From positions 186,001 through 250,000 of the forward strand of contig NZ_JBHULY010000034.1 of NCBI RefSeq assembly GCF_042684665.1: a DNA stretch of 64,000 bases. Reading direction: 5' to 3'. The notes under the pieces are model-generated. The model did no database searches. It was not told the origin of the DNA and saw nothing but the letters and a program-made list of their open reading frames with translations. Positions within the stretch are counted from its first letter, which is position 1, and the number at the start of each line of letters is the position of its first letter. The position numbers and the translations under genes were made by a program. This document shows, piece after piece, positions 1 through 8,800 of the stretch. Source of the stretch: Jejuia rubra (GTDB lineage: Bacteria; Bacteroidota; Bacteroidia; Flavobacteriales; Flavobacteriaceae).

Positions 1-380
1 AAAAGAGATTCTCTTTCCATTTCGGCAATATTAGCCATTACGGAAATGATTAATTTAAAAGCATGGTTAGGCTTGTCTTTTACTAAACTTTCTATACCTA
101 AGTTATCCACTTTTAAGGTTACTTTCTTATCGTTAAGTATTTCTAAGGTAGATAGTATATCAAATAAATTTCTGCCAAGCCTATCAATACTATGTACTGA
201 TATGTAATTAATGTTACTATTTTCAATTTCCGTTAACAGTTTTTTTCCTTTAGGTCTGTCTTTAAAAGGAATAGCACCACTTATAACATCTATAAATAAT
301 GATTCATCCTTATGCTTTTTTACAAGTTGCCTCTCAGTCTTTTGATTACTGGTACTTACCCTTATATATCTTGCTTTCAT
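1..380 (-). CDS. Serine resolvase/invertase family recombinase, N-terminal part
   Basis: The reading frame starts at the ATG at 380 and runs off the window start, giving 126 residues. It begins MKARYIRVST, with the expected catalytic serine at residue 9 of the R-V-S-T motif. It continues with S-I-D-R-L-G-R-N around residues 64-71, the second conserved arginine motif of small serine recombinases, and ends in M-E-R-E-S-L, where the long E helix begins. The rest of the catalytic domain and the helix-turn-helix are outside the window. Such enzymes resolve plasmid or transposon cointegrates or invert DNA. With ArdA next to it, plasmid- or element-maintenance is likely, but the exact role is inference. 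Confidence 0.9.
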   Translation of the reverse strand, partial: MKARYIRVSTSNQKTERQLVKKHKDESLFIDVISGAIPFKDRPKGKKLLTEIENSNINYISVHSIDRLGRNLFDILSTLEILNDKKVTLKVDNLGIESLVKDKPNHAFKLIISVMANIAEMERESL

Positions 381-396
381 TTCTTTAAAGTTTTGA

Positions 397-417
397 AAGC
401 CCCCGTTATGAGGGCTT
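397..417 (-). terminator. Hairpin between ardA-like gene and resolvase
   Basis: AAGCCCCC (397-404) pairs with GAGGGCTT (410-417) around a 5-nt loop, with one wobble pair. On the minus strand it follows the ArdA-like stop codon within 8 nt and is followed by TTTCAAAACTTT. It is a likely terminator or attenuator between the two genes. Confidence 0.6.
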
Positions 418-424
418 GAATGTT

Positions 425-946
425 TTACATTAATCTAAAATATTGGTTGTTATGACTGGTATAATCCATCATAATGTCATTTGCCGTTCTATCCCAATCA
501 ATATGAATATATGATGGTAAATTGGAACTAAGGTCGCCCGTTTCTTCGAGTAGTTCTTGTGTAAATTCTTGGTCGTTTGAATATTCCCCGCAATAACTTT
601 CACTTACTTTATCTAAAATTTCTTGAATATCATTAGAACCGCCTAAGCAATAAATATAAGCTTCGACTACTTCGTCCTCATAACTGCAACTTTCTATCAC
701 TTCAATTATGTTAAAAATATCTTCTGAAATATAAGACTCACTTATTAGGTCTAAACCTTTTATAATTTCAGAGCATTCATAATCTTGAATCATAAACTCT
801 GGGTCATCTTCATCTTTGTGAAGTTCTCGCATTGCTTTTTTCAAATCTTCATAATCTGAATAGTCTTCTAATTTGAGCCAAGCCCCATAAATACTTCCAT
901 TGTTGTACTTTGCATAAGTACCCACATAAATTTGTACATTTGTCAT
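425..946 (-). CDS. ardA: ArdA-like antirestriction protein
   Basis: This is a 173-aa, strongly acidic protein. Its N-terminus (residues 5-60) has the ArdA pattern: I-Y-V-G-T-Y-A-K-Y, then G-x-W-L-K-L, then D-P-E-F-M-I-Q-D-Y-E. ArdA proteins mimic the bend and charge of B-form DNA and block type I restriction enzymes, protecting an incoming element during transfer. About 170 aa is the normal length of the family, so the gene looks intact. It is separated from the resolvase by a hairpin and preceded by a leader with another inverted repeat. Presence in an island that also encodes a defence candidate fits a horizontally transferred element. Activity itself is inferred from family membership. Confidence 0.85.
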   Translation of the reverse strand: MTNVQIYVGTYAKYNNGSIYGAWLKLEDYSDYEDLKKAMRELHKDEDDPEFMIQDYECSEIIKGLDLISESYISEDIFNIIEVIESCSYEDEVVEAYIYCLGGSNDIQEILDKVSESYCGEYSNDQEFTQELLEETGDLSSNLPSYIHIDWDRTANDIMMDYTSHNNQYFRLM

Positions 947-985
947 GTCTTTAAATTTTAATTTGCGTTAAACATTTATTGATTT

Positions 986-1020
986 GCCTTGTCGTATTCG
1001 TAGTACTTCAAGGCTTTTTT
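986..1020. promoter_or_regulatory. Inverted repeat in the ArdA-like gene leader
   Basis: GCCTTG (986-991) and CAAGGC (1009-1014) are exact complements followed by six T residues on the plus strand. The hairpin lies 40-70 nt upstream of the ArdA-like start, so on the minus strand it would sit in the 5' leader. Read in the plus direction it has terminator form. An alternative is that it is the remnant of a gene end, since an open minus-strand frame without ATG also crosses it and stops at 976-978. Confidence 0.4.
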
Positions 1021-1296
1021 ATTTAAGTTAAATATACGAAATATTAATTTACTATGCCAATTTTAGGATGGTTATAAATGATATATTTTAATCCCTTAGA
1101 TAGTGTTCAATTCATATTATTTATTATACTGCGTTTAGACTATAATCTAAAAATAGTACGTTAATTATTTTATGACAATATTATATTTATTAAGATTTTT
1201 ATTATGGAAAAATATTCCAAATTTCAAGCTGTTTTAAAATGTTGAATTTGGTTATGCAGGGGGTATTCAAAAAGATTTAATACAAGATTTTGATAT

Positions 1297-1355
1297 GGGG
1301 GATTGTCGGTACAGACAGGGGCAAATATGCAATTTTTTTGAACCGACATTACCCC
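1297..1355. repeat. Imperfect 14-bp inverted repeat with 31-nt spacer
   Basis: The left arm at 1297-1310 (GGGGGATTGTCGGT) and the right arm at 1342-1355 (ACCGACATTACCCC) match at 12 of 14 positions. It is much more G+C-rich than its surroundings, which is why it stands out. It could be a recombinase or relaxase site or a structured RNA. Confidence 0.5.
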
Positions 1356-1614
1356 ACAAAAAACCATATAAAGAAATTTTGAAAAATTCAAAAAATGAAA
1401 TAAATAAAACTTCTTCAATCTCACATATAATAAGCGATTCGAAGAATTGGAAATTTTAAAATTATCCAATTTTAAATATTAAAGTTATTTTGTTCTGAAC
1501 GTGGATTTTGGGCAAAAAATGGCATTTTGGGCAAAAAGGGGGTTATCAAGGTGTTTTTGCTTAAAAAGGCATTTTTTTGATGATTATTAAAGACCTACAA
1601 AAAACCATACAAGG
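1353..1614. repeat. Pair of about 20-bp direct repeats
   Basis: The sequence ACAAAAAACCATATAAAG (from 1356) recurs as ACAAAAAACCATACAAGG (from 1597) with the same preceding CC-C/T context. The copies are 241 bp apart and in the same orientation. Their meaning is unknown. Confidence 0.45.
1505..1537. repeat. Two identical 14-bp direct repeats
   Basis: ATTTTGGGCAAAAA occurs at 1505-1518 and again at 1524-1537, so the repeat period is 19 bp. A related, diverged piece (TTTTTGCTTAAAAAGGCA) follows from 1554. The spacing and size are reminiscent of iterons or tandem operator sites, but no initiator gene is seen. Confidence 0.5.
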
Positions 1615-1938
1615 TAATTTATAAATCAAATTTATTAAATCAATAAAAATCCAACTATATCAAGGAGTTCAAGCATTTTTAAAGCAAAATTATAAGATGT
1701 TTAAAATTTAAAGTTGTTCAATATCAGTTATAAATTTAGTGGTAAAAACAAGCTAAATCACGGTTTTCAGGGTGCATCCTCACAAAAGAGCATAATTATT
1801 ACTAAAAAGTCCAATTTTTTCGATTAAAATGAAGTGTCTAATTGAATTATAAAAAAGTTTTTGATAATAATCCTTTTGACAATAAAATTATGAAGTTTAT
1901 TTATGAAAAAAAATCTTTTTTTATGGAAATGGCAATTT

Positions 1939-2322
1939 TCAACAAGGCAATTCATCCAGTAATTCAATTTCATTAATACTTGGTATCATACACATATAAA
2001 CACTCTTAATTTTGCTATTTCCATACTCCATTAAAAGGGTGGCTGTTTCAGTTTTACTTTTTTTAATCAAATCAATTTGATAAAGTGCGATACAGTTTTC
2101 ATTTCTAAACAAACCCAATCTGGCAACTACTTTTGATTGTGAATTTCTTATAGTTGAAAATTTGCCTTTTAAATAATCCAAATATTCTGCTTTGGACTCC
2201 ATTTGGCTAAAGACCTTCTGAGAGGTATATTTAAAATCTTCTGCTAAATGTATTTCTATATATGCAATATCTAAATTATTAAATGCCTTTGCATATTCGG
2301 TTGCCAAATCTTTATTTGTCAT
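1939..2322 (-). CDS. NTF2/SnoaL-like small protein
   Basis: This is a 127-aa soluble protein with no signal peptide. The N-terminal helix followed by a short strand region (residues 1-40: L-A-T-E-Y-A-K-A-F-N-N-L-D, then H-L-A-E-D-F-K-Y) resembles nuclear-transport-factor-2-like or SnoaL-like folds, which are cone-shaped pockets used by many unrelated small enzymes and binding proteins. No catalytic residues can be assigned. It is the most downstream gene of a loose minus-strand group with the membrane protein (2355-2783) and the lipoprotein (2815-3579). It is probable island cargo of unknown role. Confidence 0.6.
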   Translation of the reverse strand: MTNKDLATEYAKAFNNLDIAYIEIHLAEDFKYTSQKVFSQMESKAEYLDYLKGKFSTIRNSQSKVVARLGLFRNENCIALYQIDLIKKSKTETATLLMEYGNSKIKSVYMCMIPSINEIELLDELPC

Positions 2323-2354
2323 AGAATAAATTATAGCTTATTGAGTTATTAAAA

Positions 2355-2783
2355 TTATTTTCTTTCGTTATTTAATCTTTCTGCGTGATTAGAAACCTTT
2401 ATAACAGCTTGTTCGATAGAATATTTGATTTGTTCATTACTTAATAGAATATTTGGGTTGGAAGTTTCATAGACAGTTTTAGTTATTTCCTTTTTTTGAT
2501 TCTCAATTAGCACTTTCATAAACCTTTTAAGATAATCTGGGTTCTCTCTAATTTCAGTTGAAGCTTTTTCTAATCCTAAAGTTAATGCTCTATATAATCT
2601 ATCCTCTGCAAGTTTTTGCAAATCGTCCATTGCTTTTTGCTGTTTGTTCATAACATTTTTAACGCTATCCATTGTTACTCTGTTGATATGAGACTTTGGC
2701 TTTGTTTTGTTAACTGCCTTGTCGGAAATATTAAATATTATTATAAATACAACTACCGCTATTCCAATATATACAAATGCCAT
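2355..2783 (-). CDS. Hypothetical protein with one N-terminal membrane helix
   Basis: The 142-aa product starts with a single hydrophobic helix (residues 3-19, rich in V and I), followed by a charged, mostly helical cytoplasmic or periplasmic part containing K-Q-Q-K-A-M-D-D-L-Q-K-L-A-E-D-R. No family was recognised. It is co-oriented with the NTF2-like gene 32 bp downstream and the lipoprotein gene 31 bp upstream, so the three may share a transcript. The frame is well filled and codon use resembles its neighbours, which supports a real gene. Confidence 0.6.
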   Translation of the reverse strand: MAFVYIGIAVVVFIIIFNISDKAVNKTKPKSHINRVTMDSVKNVMNKQQKAMDDLQKLAEDRLYRALTLGLEKASTEIRENPDYLKRFMKVLIENQKKEITKTVYETSNPNILLSNEQIKYSIEQAVIKVSNHAERLNNERK

Positions 2784-2814
2784 AAATACACTTTTATCAT
2801 TATCACTTTATTAG

Positions 2815-3579
2815 TTACTCAAAGAGAATTGTTTTAACTACACCTCTTATATCTTCCTCGTATATAACAAAGTATTGGCTACTATAATCAGAATTATATA
2901 ATCTACCTATTATGGTATAATCGATACCACTTAAATTGTCTAAATCTTTAACAGTCAATACTGCTTTTGTTGCTTCTTTGTCTATCCTAATTGCCTTTTG
3001 GATATATGAGTTTGGATCTGATTCATCTGTTTCTATTGTACCATCTTCAAAGTGTATTTCCAATTTAACTATAGCTTGCGCAGGTGCATTGCCCACACTA
3101 ATAACAAACCAGGCATCCTCGTTGTTCAGAGGATAAATAGTGTTTACATCAAATAGGCTACAATTTACCCAATCATCTTGCTGTTTAGTATAAACAGCAC
3201 TTTGGTTTATCCTTTTGATTTCTGTATCTGAAACCTTTTCAAACTCATATTCTGTTCTTGTTGCCGAAGTATTATCCGAATTTGACCTAATTATGGCAAA
3301 AGAGTAATAACTATCGGTTATTTCTTCTTCATAACTGATATTAAAGCTTCCTGCTTCATCTCCCATACAAGATTTATCACATAATTCAATAAAACAGAAG
3401 TCATCAGTAGAAAATTCATATCCTGCATCTATCCAAGTACTTGCTAACCATACGCCTCTTATCCACTCTGGTGGATTTAAAGTAGAATCATTATTTGAAT
3501 CTGTATTATTATCGGACGTAGTTGAACAGCTTAAAATTATAGTAATTACTATAACTAATAATAATAGATTTTTTTTCAT
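2815..3579 (-). CDS. Predicted lipoprotein, function unknown
   Basis: This is a 254-aa protein with a classic lipoprotein signal: two lysines, a hydrophobic stretch and a lipobox ending L-S-C, with cysteine 18 as the lipidation site. An S/T/N/D-rich linker (residues 19-35) follows. The mature part contains several cysteines (for example F-C-F-I-E-L-C-D-K-S-C) and predicted beta-rich segments but no family I can name. It is expected to sit at the outer or inner membrane facing the periplasm. It is probably the first gene of the 3579-to-1939 group, and its start lies opposite the divergent XRE gene. Confidence 0.7.
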   Translation of the reverse strand: MKKNLLLLVIVITIILSCSTTSDNNTDSNNDSTLNPPEWIRGVWLASTWIDAGYEFSTDDFCFIELCDKSCMGDEAGSFNISYEEEITDSYYSFAIIRSNSDNTSATRTEYEFEKVSDTEIKRINQSAVYTKQQDDWVNCSLFDVNTIYPLNNEDAWFVISVGNAPAQAIVKLEIHFEDGTIETDESDPNSYIQKAIRIDKEATKAVLTVKDLDNLSGIDYTIIGRLYNSDYSSQYFVIYEEDIRGVVKTILFE

Positions 3580-3672
3580 TGGTAGGTTTTGAGGTTTATA
3601 TAATGTCTAAGCAACAATTCATCTTAGAGATAACCATAAGCTTAAATTCAAATATATAAATAATATTTCATA

Positions 3673-3690
3673 CAGGGCATATAAGCCCTC
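3673..3690. promoter_or_regulatory. Small hairpin or operator between lipoprotein and XRE gene
   Basis: AGGGC (3674-3678) and GCCCT (3685-3689) are exact complements with a 6-nt spacer, centred in the 157-bp divergent intergenic region. It could be an operator for the XRE protein encoded 47 bp downstream, or a weak hairpin. There is no direct evidence for binding. Confidence 0.35.
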
Positions 3691-3736
3691 TGGTTAATGA
3701 AACCAAAAATATAATTTGTGATTCATTCAACTAATC

Positions 3737-3967
3737 ATGTCATTAACCAAAAAAGAAAAAGAATATTTAAAAAAACTTGGTAAGCGTATCGTCTATATAA
3801 GAGATGAGAAAGAAATTAGTCAAAAAGAACTATCCGACATTCTTGATATGGATGATGGGTCTCTAAGGCGTATTGAATCAGGTAGAACGAACCCTACCAC
3901 AACTACCTTGTTAAAAATCTCAGAAGCTCTTGAAGTAGAAATGAAAGAATTATTTAAATTCCATTAA
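3737..3967 (+). CDS. XRE-family helix-turn-helix regulator
   Basis: The 76-aa protein is almost entirely one HTH_3 domain: L-G-K-R-I-V-Y-I-R-D-E-K-E-I-S-Q-K-E-L-S is followed by the recognition helix G-S-L-R-R-I-E-S-G-R-T-N-P-T and T-L-L-K-I-S-E-A-L. Free-standing XRE proteins of this size are typical dimeric repressors in bacterial mobile elements. Its last 18 bases overlap the 3' end of the convergent 145-aa gene. The placement beside two unknown genes and a NACHT protein suggests it controls this locus, which is inference from context. Confidence 0.85.
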   Translation: MSLTKKEKEYLKKLGKRIVYIRDEKEISQKELSDILDMDDGSLRRIESGRTNPTTTTLLKISEALEVEMKELFKFH

Positions 3968-4387
3968 TTGTTCAGGAATATCGGGTTCATGTAAATATAT
4001 TTTATTGCCAAGTTGCACATAATCCTCATTTGAGTTTAAATAAAAATAAAATCGTATAATATCATACTTTTCATTATAAGTCTTTTGTGTCTTTTTCAAA
4101 AGAGCCTTTGATACAGCAAAATTATTTACAACTTCATTTCTTGAAACACATTCGAGGATTTTCATGTTAGGCAGATTTAACTCAACTTTTTCTTCATTGA
4201 TTAATAGGTTATCAACAACTAAAGAACCTACTTTTAATATAACTTTATCTATATCAACACTCACTTCATAGCCTCTCGACCAATGGTATTTCATATTTCC
4301 ATTACTTTCTTTTCCTGCATTATATGCATTAGCATATTTCTGGCTAAAATCAGAGTTTAACTGCTTAAATGTTACTATCAATTTCAT
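3950..4387 (-). CDS. Unrecognised 145-aa protein, partner of upstream gene
   Basis: I do not recognise the family. The protein has no signal peptide or membrane helix. It alternates short beta-like segments (V-S-V-D-I-D-K-V-I-L-K-V, V-E-L-N-L-P) with a C-terminal part rich in aromatic residues (I-I-R-F-Y-F-Y-L-N). Its ATG overlaps the stop of the upstream 434-aa gene (TAATG), so the two are almost certainly co-translated. Its 3' end overlaps the convergent XRE gene by 18 bp. The tight coupling suggests the two proteins act together, possibly as a complex. Confidence 0.65.
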   Translation of the reverse strand: MKLIVTFKQLNSDFSQKYANAYNAGKESNGNMKYHWSRGYEVSVDIDKVILKVGSLVVDNLLINEEKVELNLPNMKILECVSRNEVVNNFAVSKALLKKTQKTYNEKYDIIRFYFYLNSNEDYVQLGNKIYLHEPDIPEQLMEFK

Positions 4388-5691
4388 TATTTCTGGATTG
4401 AATTAGCAAGTTTTATTAATTCATCTCTATTTACTTTGAAACCAAACAATCTTTCTATATCTAAAGCTTGTCTTTCTAATGTTGGAGTATCTAAAAATAA
4501 TTCCCACAAATTAGTAACTCCCTTGAATCTATTTAATGCTTTTCTATCTTTATACAAGTCATAGAACTTGGATAAAATAGAAGTTGAAAAGTTAGTAACA
4601 TTCAAATCCTTTGTGAAATCCTCAATTTTATTTCCGTCCAAAATATTTTCTACAGCTTTATTTAAATTTGATTTATCTTTTAAATCCCAAAAATGAAATG
4701 CCAATCTATTTGAAGTTGTTTTATACTTTTTACTAAATGCTTTCCAAAAAGATTGAAACTCATCATTTATTTTCATTTGTTCCCTTACACTATCACATTC
4801 ATCTAACCTTTTTTCAATATCAACAAATGACTTTCTTAATTCTGTAAAATCATTTCTTAATTCAATTAATTTTTCAGGAATTTCCTCTTTGGTTTTACAT
4901 TTTGAAAGCAAAATAGCCACAAGAGGTGGTATTGGTATTTTTTTATATCCAACATATTGATTCAAACTACCCAACTTCTCATTATATGTTTTTGCAAGAA
5001 TATCATACGTCTTGTTAGGAACGCCAAGTGATTTATTAACTTCAATATCCGATTTAAAACCTCTAAAGGGTAAAGCTGTTTGAAAGATAGAGTGAGACAA
5101 AGTATTATACATTCCATTCAAAAGTTTTGGAAAAGTAGTTTCAGTTTCAAATACTGCTAACCTTTTCTTTTCTCCGTTAACCTCAGAGATACCATGCCAC
5201 AAATAAGAATATTTTTCAGTCTGTCCTTTAAAGTATGCCTCTTTAAAGTATTTGTCGTTTATATATTCTGAATTTTGTTTTTGAAATTCAACAAGAATAT
5301 TAGACTCCTCCTTTTTGTCTTCGGGGTTATTCATGTCTTTTACAAATTTCACTACTCCTTTGTCAATCCAAACTGGCCATCCTATTAGCGTGACTCCTTT
5401 TGGGTTTGTCAGTACCAAGTTAGTTATAGGTCTTCCGTCTTTAAACACTTCCTTAGCAATACAAAAATGATGATCCCATTCTTGCTTTGAAACCAAAAAA
5501 ACTTCATTCAGAACAAAGGCTTCAACAAAAGTATTTAAATTAAATATAAACTTATGGTCAGCCTTTCCATAGCCTCCAATTATGAAGTCAAGCTCACTTA
5601 ATAATCCGAAATTATAATAAGCAGTATTGTAAGGAAGTTTTATTTCTTTTGGATTTTTGTAGCTTTTTAAACTCTGAATTGGAAGACTCAT
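4387..5691 (-). CDS. Unrecognised 434-aa protein, first gene of a two-gene operon
   Basis: No family was recognised. I chose the ATG at 5691 (MSLPIQSL); an in-frame start 30 bp further upstream (5721) would add ten hydrophobic and lysine residues and looks less natural. The N-terminal 170 residues look alpha/beta (F-I-I-G-G-Y-G, T-L-I-G-W-P-V-W). The middle, around residues 250-340, is charged and coiled-coil-like (E-K-L-I-E-L-R-N-D-F-T-E-L-R-K-S-F, I-E-K-R-L-D-E-C), and the C-terminus is helical. There is no signal peptide. It overlaps the 145-aa gene by TAATG. Its 5' end faces the NACHT gene, with about 130 bp between them that must hold both promoters. It could be part of the defence locus or independent cargo. 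Confidence 0.7.
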   Translation of the reverse strand: MSLPIQSLKSYKNPKEIKLPYNTAYYNFGLLSELDFIIGGYGKADHKFIFNLNTFVEAFVLNEVFLVSKQEWDHHFCIAKEVFKDGRPITNLVLTNPKGVTLIGWPVWIDKGVVKFVKDMNNPEDKKEESNILVEFQKQNSEYINDKYFKEAYFKGQTEKYSYLWHGISEVNGEKKRLAVFETETTFPKLLNGMYNTLSHSIFQTALPFRGFKSDIEVNKSLGVPNKTYDILAKTYNEKLGSLNQYVGYKKIPIPPLVAILLSKCKTKEEIPEKLIELRNDFTELRKSFVDIEKRLDECDSVREQMKINDEFQSFWKAFSKKYKTTSNRLAFHFWDLKDKSNLNKAVENILDGNKIEDFTKDLNVTNFSTSILSKFYDLYKDRKALNRFKGVTNLWELFLDTPTLERQALDIERLFGFKVNRDELIKLANSIQK

Positions 5692-5822
5692 AATTATTAT
5701 TTTCTTTTCTAAAAATATCAAATATTAGTAATTAAATACCTGATTCTTAATCAAGATTATTTTTTTGTTTTTTCTCATTCAAATATATTGCTTTTCCCAC
5801 ATAAATTATGTAACATTAATTA

Positions 5823-8800
5823 ATGAAAAATGATGGTAAAAATTTTGAAAAATTAACCAAAGAGTTCTTCTCTTACCTATTCAACAAGTTAGGCTATATA
5901 ATCCATAAAGAGCGTATTCAATTTAGTGGAACACAAGACGGTTTTGATGTTCAATTTGTTATTAGTGAAAATTTAAAAGAGAGGTCAATTTATATTGAAT
6001 GTAAAGACTATTCAACAGATTTAAAGTTTGGACCTATTTATGCTAAAGCTATTGATTTAGAGTCAAACTATAAATTTAACAAAAATGATTTAGTATTATT
6101 TATTAGCCCAAGAGCTAATTTTCGTAATAATAGAAATGCCGAAAAGACTGAACCTGTATTTGACAAATTCTCTTTTACAACAAGACTTTTAGACCAAGCA
6201 AATGGAGTAGAAAACTTATTCGCTCTTAATAAAGACATATATAAAGAAATTTACAAACGTGAATGTAGTCTCAAAATAAATGAAAACGAGGAAATTGAAA
6301 AGTTTAAGAGCATCATTCTTTCAAGAGGAAATTTTAGGAAAATCATAGTTAGTGAAGAGGATAAAGAAAAATTTATTTCAAATGCCAAAAAATGTTCAAA
6401 TTATATTCCTCGAAGTTTAATTAAGGAAAGAAAAGCTAAGAAGTCTCATAGATATTTATATTACGAAGAAGATGATTCAGATAATCTAATCTCAATAGTT
6501 AATAACAATATTTTAAACTCAAAAAATGACGGGTTGGCATTGTTAGGCAATCCAGGCTTAGGTAAATCTGTAGAATTAGCTGAACTGGCACATTACTTTT
6601 GGGAGAATAGAGAAGAAACGAATACTATTCCTTTTTACAGGGTAATAAACAGTTTTACTGTTGATAGTAAAATAAGTGATTTTCTGCCAAAAGACTGGGA
6701 TAAAATACCTAACCTTTTGATTGTTTTGGATGGCTTGGATGAAATATCATATATAAATGAGTTCAAGGCTAAACTTCAAAACTTCATTTCTGATAGCAAA
6801 GATGAATTTCAGAATATTTATTTTGTTCTTAGTTGTAGAACCAACATTTATGAAAATATTGTAAAAGGAATACCAAAATTTGAATGCTTTTTTCTTGATA
6901 GTATAAGTTATCAAAGTGCAATAAATCATTTACAGTCGGCATTCAAATTTCCCCGTAAAGTAATTTTAGGCTTACATGTTAATGAAGACCAAAGAGAGTT
7001 TTTAGAAAACCCCTTTTATTTAAACCTTTTCGGAGAATACTATTCGGAAAATTCCAGTTTACCAAAAAACAAAACTGACCTAATTGAAAAATACGTTGAT
7101 AAAAGATTAGAGGAAGACAGGGTTAGAAAGTTTCAGAATAAAGAATATGATAAGTCTATAATATTTTCCGCATGTAAAAAAACTGCATTAACCATAGAGG
7201 CAATGCAATCAAGAGTGATTGAAGATTCCGAACTAACAATGTTAATTCCAAATCATAAGGCAGAACTAATTAATTCTTGTTTTATCGAAAAAGTTTACAA
7301 CACAGATAAATGGCAATTTGAGCATAAAAACCTTCAAGAGTATTTTGTCGCAAAAGCTTTGATGAAGCTTCCATTTAATGAAATCATTAGCTTTATTTGT
7401 CTTAATTCTGATAATAATAAAACACACCCTTCATGGTTAAATTCAATATCCTATTTGATTAATGATTTAGAATCAACTGATGAAACTTACATGAATTTAA
7501 CTGAATGGCTTAAAAAATACGATTCAGAAGTTCTATTTAAATCTGATTCAGACAGAATATCTAAAGACATAAGATCAGATGTTTTTCAAGATTATTTTAT
7601 TAAAAGATGTAAGGTTAATACTTTATGGATAAGGACTAATGATAGTGAAACAATAAAAATTGCCAAGTTTGGAGACGACGTTAAAAATATTGATTTTTTA
7701 ATCTCTGAAATAAATGACATAACAAACCATAGAAGAACAAGAATATCTGCTTTTGATTTATTGTCTCACATGAATTTGAATGAAAGAGAAAAAGAAATAA
7801 AAGCTTTAATCTTAAAATATTTAGATGATAATAATGAGGATTTTGATTTAGATGGTAAATCAGATTTATTGAGGTTTGTAAAACGATTAGAATATCATTT
7901 AGATGAAGAGTTTTTCACAAAACTATTATCTAAGATTCAAGAAAATGATTATTACAGAACATTTACTTCCATATTAGAGTGTTTTCAAAAAGAGTTATTT
8001 ATTAATGAAAAATCCGTTGACCCTAATAATCATATCGATTACATTAAGAAAGTAGCTAAAGTAATAAGTGGTAAAATAGAGCGAAAATATCCTAAAGACA
8101 GGAATATTTCTTCTAATGAAAGACAAAATTTGAATAATGTCCTTTTACAATTTCGTGATATAGATTCATTTTTATTTGCTTTAGATTTTCTTCTAATAAG
8201 AAAAGATAATTATCATCTTAACGAAAGTGAAATTACAGATTCAGTTAAAAAACTATCTGCAATGTACTCTACCGATAAAAAGGTTTTAGATAAAGTAGTG
8301 AATTTTATTTATGCTGGAATTGAAAAAAGACAATACCTTTTTGATTTTGAAAAGAGTTTTTCAGAGTTTTTCAAAATCACAAATACACAACATGAAGCCT
8401 TTTTGAAATTTTATGATTTACGAAATAAAATTGGAATGCGATTTATGTCTGATATAGCTACTGAAAAGTGTATTGAATTTTTATCAAAAGAATACAAAAA
8501 AAATAACATTAATGATATATCTGTACTGCATTTTAGAAATAATTTGAGTTGGAGAAATTTTGAATTGGCAGTAGAGTTTCAAAATCTTATTTTAAAGGAG
8601 TCAAACTATGATTTTAAAGGAGATATTTTAGAGAAAAAAAAGAGAAGTGAATGGAAGCAACTCCATGAAACCAAAGAAATGTTGAATTTTAATTTATTAT
8701 TTGATAAAGACAAATTAATAGAATTAGTAAAAGTTTTATTTGAAAACCTTCAATCAGAAAAAACAAGTTGGGAGAGTCTTCATGAATTTGAGAAAATATA

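Larger units (their letters stand above)
947..1938. other. Noncoding 1-kb region with repeats, possible element control region
   Basis: No convincing gene is visible. An 81-codon minus-strand frame at 1224-1469 has no recognisable domain and overlaps an inverted repeat, so it was not accepted. The region contains an imperfect 14-bp inverted repeat (1297-1355), two identical 14-bp copies (1505-1537), a roughly 20-bp direct repeat (1353-1373 and 1594-1614) and many homopolymer runs. This density of repeats is compatible with an oriT, a replication or iteron region or a promoter hub, but nothing seen identifies which. Confidence 0.45.

Noticed and set aside
1224..1469. 81-codon minus-strand frame
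   Set aside because: It has no recognisable domain, sits across an inverted repeat in an AT-rich gap and has no supporting promoter or neighbour arrangement.
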